Shown: positions 6,793 through 8,663 of the stretch, in pieces
Numbering within the stretch: the stretch's first letter is position 1
How the letters are laid out: every line of letters starts with the position of its first letter
DNA from: Burkholderiaceae bacterium
GTDB taxonomy: Bacteria > Pseudomonadota > Gammaproteobacteria > Burkholderiales > Burkholderiaceae
Direction: 5' to 3'
DNA: 8,663 bases
Assembly: GCA_947380285.1 (NCBI GenBank)
Contig: CANCQD010000097.1
Coordinates: forward strand, 1 to 8,663
Program-made: the position numbers and the translations under genes
The notes under the pieces: generated by a model
Database searches by the model: none
What the model was told of the DNA's origin: nothing
The model's input: only the letters and a program-made list of their open reading frames with translations

Positions 6793-7325
6793 TATTCCTC
6801 CGCAGGGCGTTGAGCACCCTTGAATGAAGCAGGCTTGTGGCGTTTTTTAGGCTCCGGACGATAGTTGTCATTGACGTACTCTTGCAACCAAGCAGCATGC
6901 TCGTCAATCATGGGAACGGTATCGACTGACTCACCACCATCAAGCAAGCGCGCAGCCTCGTTATAGCTGACGCAAATACGATGTGGAACAGCAAAAGTTG
7001 TCTCGGATTTAGCCAAGGAAATAGATTGCTCATCAATATATCGCTCAACGTCTTCTTCCAGACGCCACATTACAAACCAGCTTGGGGATTTAGCAGAAAC
7101 ATTGAGATAGTAGCCCTCAGCCTCATCCAAAAAAAGGTCAAGCTCATAACCTGTAAATAACCAGGATTCGCCATCCGCATCTCGCCCCAGAAACTGACCC
7201 CAGATGGAATTACTTTGGTTGTTATTGAATTGCCCAAAATCAGGCAGCACTTCCTGAGGTGCCCAGCGGTACGAAACCCATGGGTTATCAATATTTTGTT
7301 TACGCATGAGTACCGCAAAGCGCAT
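6792..7325 (-). CDS. DUF3305 domain protein
   Basis: A 177-residue protein of unknown function. Conserved family stretches are visible: RFAVLMRKQ at the very N-terminus, NPWVSYRWAPQEVLP (14-28), GYELDLFLDEAEGYYLNV (59-76), SPSWFVMWR (80-88) and the late DTVPM (135-139). The C-terminal 25 residues are basic and Pro-rich. There is no signal peptide or membrane segment and only one Cys, so it is probably a cytoplasmic beta-rich binding protein rather than a redox protein. It starts 14 nt after the apbC stop. The only Shine-Dalgarno-like bases (AAGG) overlap that stop at a long 12-nt spacing, so translation may depend on coupling. M1 is kept over M7 because the conserved RFAVLMRKQ segment lies before M7. 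It ends in a TAATG junction with DUF3306. Confidence 0.85.
   Translation of the reverse strand: MRFAVLMRKQNIDNPWVSYRWAPQEVLPDFGQFNNNQSNSIWGQFLGRDADGESWLFTGYELDLFLDEAEGYYLNVSAKSPSWFVMWRLEEDVERYIDEQSISLAKSETTFAVPHRICVSYNEAARLLDGGESVDTVPMIDEHAAWLQEYVNDNYRPEPKKRHKPASFKGAQRPAEE
6797..6801 (-). promoter_or_regulatory. Ribosome binding site of the DUF3306 gene
   Basis: GGAGG on the minus strand, 4 nt before the ATG at 6792 and within the last codons of DUF3305. It is stronger than the site of its upstream partner, which suggests DUF3306 is translated at least as well. Confidence 0.65.
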
Positions 7326-7339
7326 AAATGTTCAGAGCC

Positions 7340-8428
7340 TTAGGTGTTTTGAACCACGATGTTCGGAAATTTACTGCTCATGTCTTTTGATAGAGTAGCA
7401 ACACGGATAGCGACCTGTCTAGCAATACCTTTATAGATAGCGCTGATTGCACCATCGGGATCAGCCACTACAGTAGGACGACCCGCATCGGCCTGTTCAC
7501 GAATCGATAGATTCAGAGGTAAAGAACCCAAGAAATCTACTGAATACTCTTTGCACATTTTTTCACCGCCACCAGTACCGAATACATGCTCTTCATGTCC
7601 GCATTTTGTACAAACGTAGGTGCTCATATTTTCAATAATGCCAATAATGGGTACGCCCACCTTCTCAAACATCTTTAGCCCTTTGCGAGCATCTAATAAG
7701 GCTATATCCTGTGGCGTAGTAACAATGACAGATCCGGTAACAGGAACCTTTTGCGCCAAAGTCAATTGAATATCGCCCGTACCAGGCGGCATATCTACTA
7801 TTAAGTAATCCAAATCTCGCCAACGCGTTTGACGAAGCAATTGTTCTAGAGCAGAAGTCACCATGGGGCCACGCCACACCATCGGCGCATCATCATCGAT
7901 CAAGAATCCAATCGAGCTTGCCTGCAAACCATAAGCTTCCATTGGCTCAATCGTATTTTCTTCAATAGAGTCCGGTCTACCAGTAATACCCAACATCATT
8001 GGCTGACTGGGTCCATAAATATCCGCATCCAAAATGCCGACCTGCGCACCCTCGGCAGAAAGTGCTAAAGCTAAATTCACAGCTGTTGTGGACTTCCCTA
8101 CTCCACCCTTGCCACTCGCCACTGCAATAATGTTTTTTACGCCAGGCAGTAGTTTGACGCCACGCTGCACTGCATGCGCAACAATTTGACTGGAAATATT
8201 AACGCTGACATTTTTGACGCCTGGTAACTCACGCAAAGCATTGATCACCGATTTACGAATCGCATCAAACTGGCTTTTAGCGGGATAGCCCAAGACAATA
8301 TCTAAAGAAATATCACCATCTTCTACGCGGAGATTTTTAATATTTTTCGCAGTGAAAAAATCAATCTTTGTATTGGGATCGACTAAGTTTTTGAGTGCTG
8401 CCTGTACTGACTCTGGTGTAACTGACAC
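7340..8428 (-). CDS. apbC: Mrp/ApbC-type iron-sulfur cluster carrier P-loop ATPase
   Basis: A 362-residue Mrp/ApbC protein, a cytoplasmic Fe-S cluster scaffold or carrier that acts as a dimer with nucleotide binding. An N-terminal MIP18/DUF59-type domain covers about 1-90. The P-loop domain starts with the deviant Walker A GKGGVGKST (106-114), followed by ILDADIYGPSQP (132-143), the switch-like VDMPPGTGD (211-219), and the cluster-binding C273-x2-C276 in the segment ENMSTYVCTKCGHEE. Length is normal for the family. The start codon is GTG at 8428 with AGGAG at 8435-8439 and a 6-nt spacer. It is the first gene of the visible run, only 14 nt ahead of DUF3305, so it is probably co-transcribed with genes for a protein with many Fe-S clusters and a formate dehydrogenase. 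It may serve the whole cell rather than this enzyme alone. Confidence 0.95.
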   Translation of the reverse strand: MSVTPESVQAALKNLVDPNTKIDFFTAKNIKNLRVEDGDISLDIVLGYPAKSQFDAIRKSVINALRELPGVKNVSVNISSQIVAHAVQRGVKLLPGVKNIIAVASGKGGVGKSTTAVNLALALSAEGAQVGILDADIYGPSQPMMLGITGRPDSIEENTIEPMEAYGLQASSIGFLIDDDAPMVWRGPMVTSALEQLLRQTRWRDLDYLIVDMPPGTGDIQLTLAQKVPVTGSVIVTTPQDIALLDARKGLKMFEKVGVPIIGIIENMSTYVCTKCGHEEHVFGTGGGEKMCKEYSVDFLGSLPLNLSIREQADAGRPTVVADPDGAISAIYKGIARQVAIRVATLSKDMSSKFPNIVVQNT

Positions 8429-8434
8429 TACCTT

Positions 8435-8439
8435 CTCCT
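8435..8439 (-). promoter_or_regulatory. Ribosome binding site supporting the GTG start of apbC
   Basis: AGGAG on the minus strand with a 6-nt spacer to the GTG at 8428. It is what supports GTG as the start; no in-frame ATG lies near. Confidence 0.75.
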
Positions 8440-8448
8440 AATATGAAT

Positions 8449-8473
8449 AAACCTAGAAAGTACTTCTAGGTTT
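8449..8473. repeat. 10-bp hairpin with 5-nt loop just upstream of the apbC ribosome site
   Basis: AAACCTAGAA at 8449-8458 is perfectly complementary to TTCTAGGTTT at 8464-8473, with loop AGTAC. On the plus strand the T-run continues two bases past the stem, which gives it a weak terminator look. On the minus strand it would fold in the apbC leader about 10 nt before the AGGAG. Only four of the ten pairs are G-C. Whether it ends transcription, protects the message or is a DNA-binding site cannot be told. Confidence 0.5.
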
Positions 8474-8512
8474 TTGGTACTTTTCTTAATTAGCGCTAGC
8501 TTACTCGTAGCT

Positions 8513-8524
8513 GCAAATATTTGC
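8513..8524. repeat. 12-base perfect palindrome GCAAATATTTGC
   Basis: A perfect, AT-rich 12-base palindrome about 85-95 bases upstream of the apbC start. It overlaps the weak TTGCAG candidate -35, so it could be an operator. No specific regulator is recognised. Confidence 0.4.
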
Positions 8525-8577
8525 TGAAAGTGAGTCCAACCACTTTCCTTGAAGTATCTTAAAAAAGCATCAGGCTC

Positions 8578-8642
8578 TGCTGGATTTCATTGGGGTTATA
8601 AACGTCCCAGGCAATGACTATTTAGCAACTGGAAATCCAGCA
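8578..8642. repeat. 11-bp inverted repeat with a 43-nt centre
   Basis: TGCTGGATTTC (8578-8588) and its exact reverse complement GAAATCCAGCA (8632-8642). The centre contains further complementary pieces: ATTG (8589-8592) with CAAT (8612-8615), and GGG (8593-8595) with CCC (8606-8608), which nest inside the outer arms. On the minus strand a T6 run follows the second arm after about 11 nt. It could be a structured RNA, a loose terminator for a gene to the right, or a small repeat element. Confidence 0.5.
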
Positions 8643-8663
8643 TCTGTTATGAGCTCGCTAGCC
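8618..8663 (-). CDS. Possible C-terminal tail of a minus-strand gene entering from the right edge
   Basis: One minus-strand frame is open from the window edge for 14 codons, reading ASELITDAGFPVAK, then stops with TAG at 8618-8620. It looks protein-like, and a T-run lies downstream at 8561-8566, but 14 codons are far too few to be sure, and part of it lies in an inverted-repeat arm. If real, apbC would follow another co-directional gene rather than face a divergent one. No family is recognised. Confidence 0.2.
   Translation of the reverse strand, partial: ASELITDAGFPVAK

Larger units (their letters stand above)
8429..8663. other. Non-coding leader region upstream of apbC, rich in inverted repeats
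   Basis: These 235 bases hold no complete gene. Features seen: a 10-bp hairpin next to the apbC ribosome site (8449-8473), an 8-base palindrome TAGCGCTA (8491-8498), a 12-base palindrome GCAAATATTTGC (8513-8524), a 7-bp hairpin GAAAGTG/CACTTTC (8526-8532 and 8541-8547), an A-run at 8561-8566 that is a T-run on the minus strand, and an 11-bp inverted repeat (8578-8588 and 8632-8642). A weak promoter-like pair on the minus strand is TTGCAG (8516-8511), an 18-nt spacer and TAATTA (8492-8487). No tRNA or other named RNA is recognisable. Confidence 0.5.

Noticed and set aside
7070..7318. An 82-codon minus-strand frame within DUF3305.
   Set aside because: It overlaps the conserved DUF3305 motifs in another frame and has no family features.
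8649..8663. A plus-strand ATG at the right edge that could start a divergent gene (reading M-S-S-L-A).
   Set aside because: No ribosome site precedes it and only five codons are visible.
8429..8663. Search for a tRNA, 6S RNA, tmRNA or riboswitch in the leader of apbC.
   Set aside because: No cloverleaf, CCA end, T-loop sequence or known riboswitch core was seen.

Overview
The window looks like ordinary chromosome from a betaproteobacterium with moderate GC. The protein sequences (a Cys-type Fdh3 catalytic subunit, DUF3305 and DUF3306 partners, a GTG-started Mrp/ApbC) fit Burkholderiaceae, and the modest GC would suit a Polynucleobacter-like genome. That genus is an inference from remembered family traits, not from a search. 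There are no mobile elements, CRISPR arrays or RNA genes that I can support.

Layout. Every confident gene lies on the minus strand, so transcription runs from right to left. From right to left: an untranslated region rich in hairpins and palindromes (8429-8663, possibly with the last codons of another minus-strand gene at the edge); the Fe-S/P-loop ATPase apbC (mrp); a DUF3305 protein; a DUF3306 protein; a 696-residue protein with many Fe-S clusters and an HdrA-like layout; a TorD/DmsD-type chaperone; a 73-residue twin-arginine signal protein; the 992-residue molybdenum or tungsten formate dehydrogenase alpha subunit; and the first 22 codons of its 4Fe-4S beta subunit, cut by the left edge.

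The genes are tightly packed. apbC and DUF3305 are 14 nt apart, DUF3305 and DUF3306 share a TAATG junction, DUF3306 and the Fe-S protein are 11 nt apart, and the Fe-S protein and the chaperone overlap by ATGA. The first real gap (115 nt) lies between the chaperone and the small Tat protein, so an accessory block (apbC to torD-like) and a structural block (Tat peptide, alpha, beta) may be transcribed partly independently.

Working model (inference): Mrp/ApbC supplies or transfers Fe-S clusters; the TorD-like protein guards the Tat-signal-bearing apo-enzyme while cofactor is inserted; the alpha subunit is exported by Tat to the periplasm and works with the beta subunit and an unseen membrane cytochrome subunit. 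The cytoplasmic multi-cluster protein and the DUF3305/DUF3306 pair have no settled function and are the most interesting part of the window.
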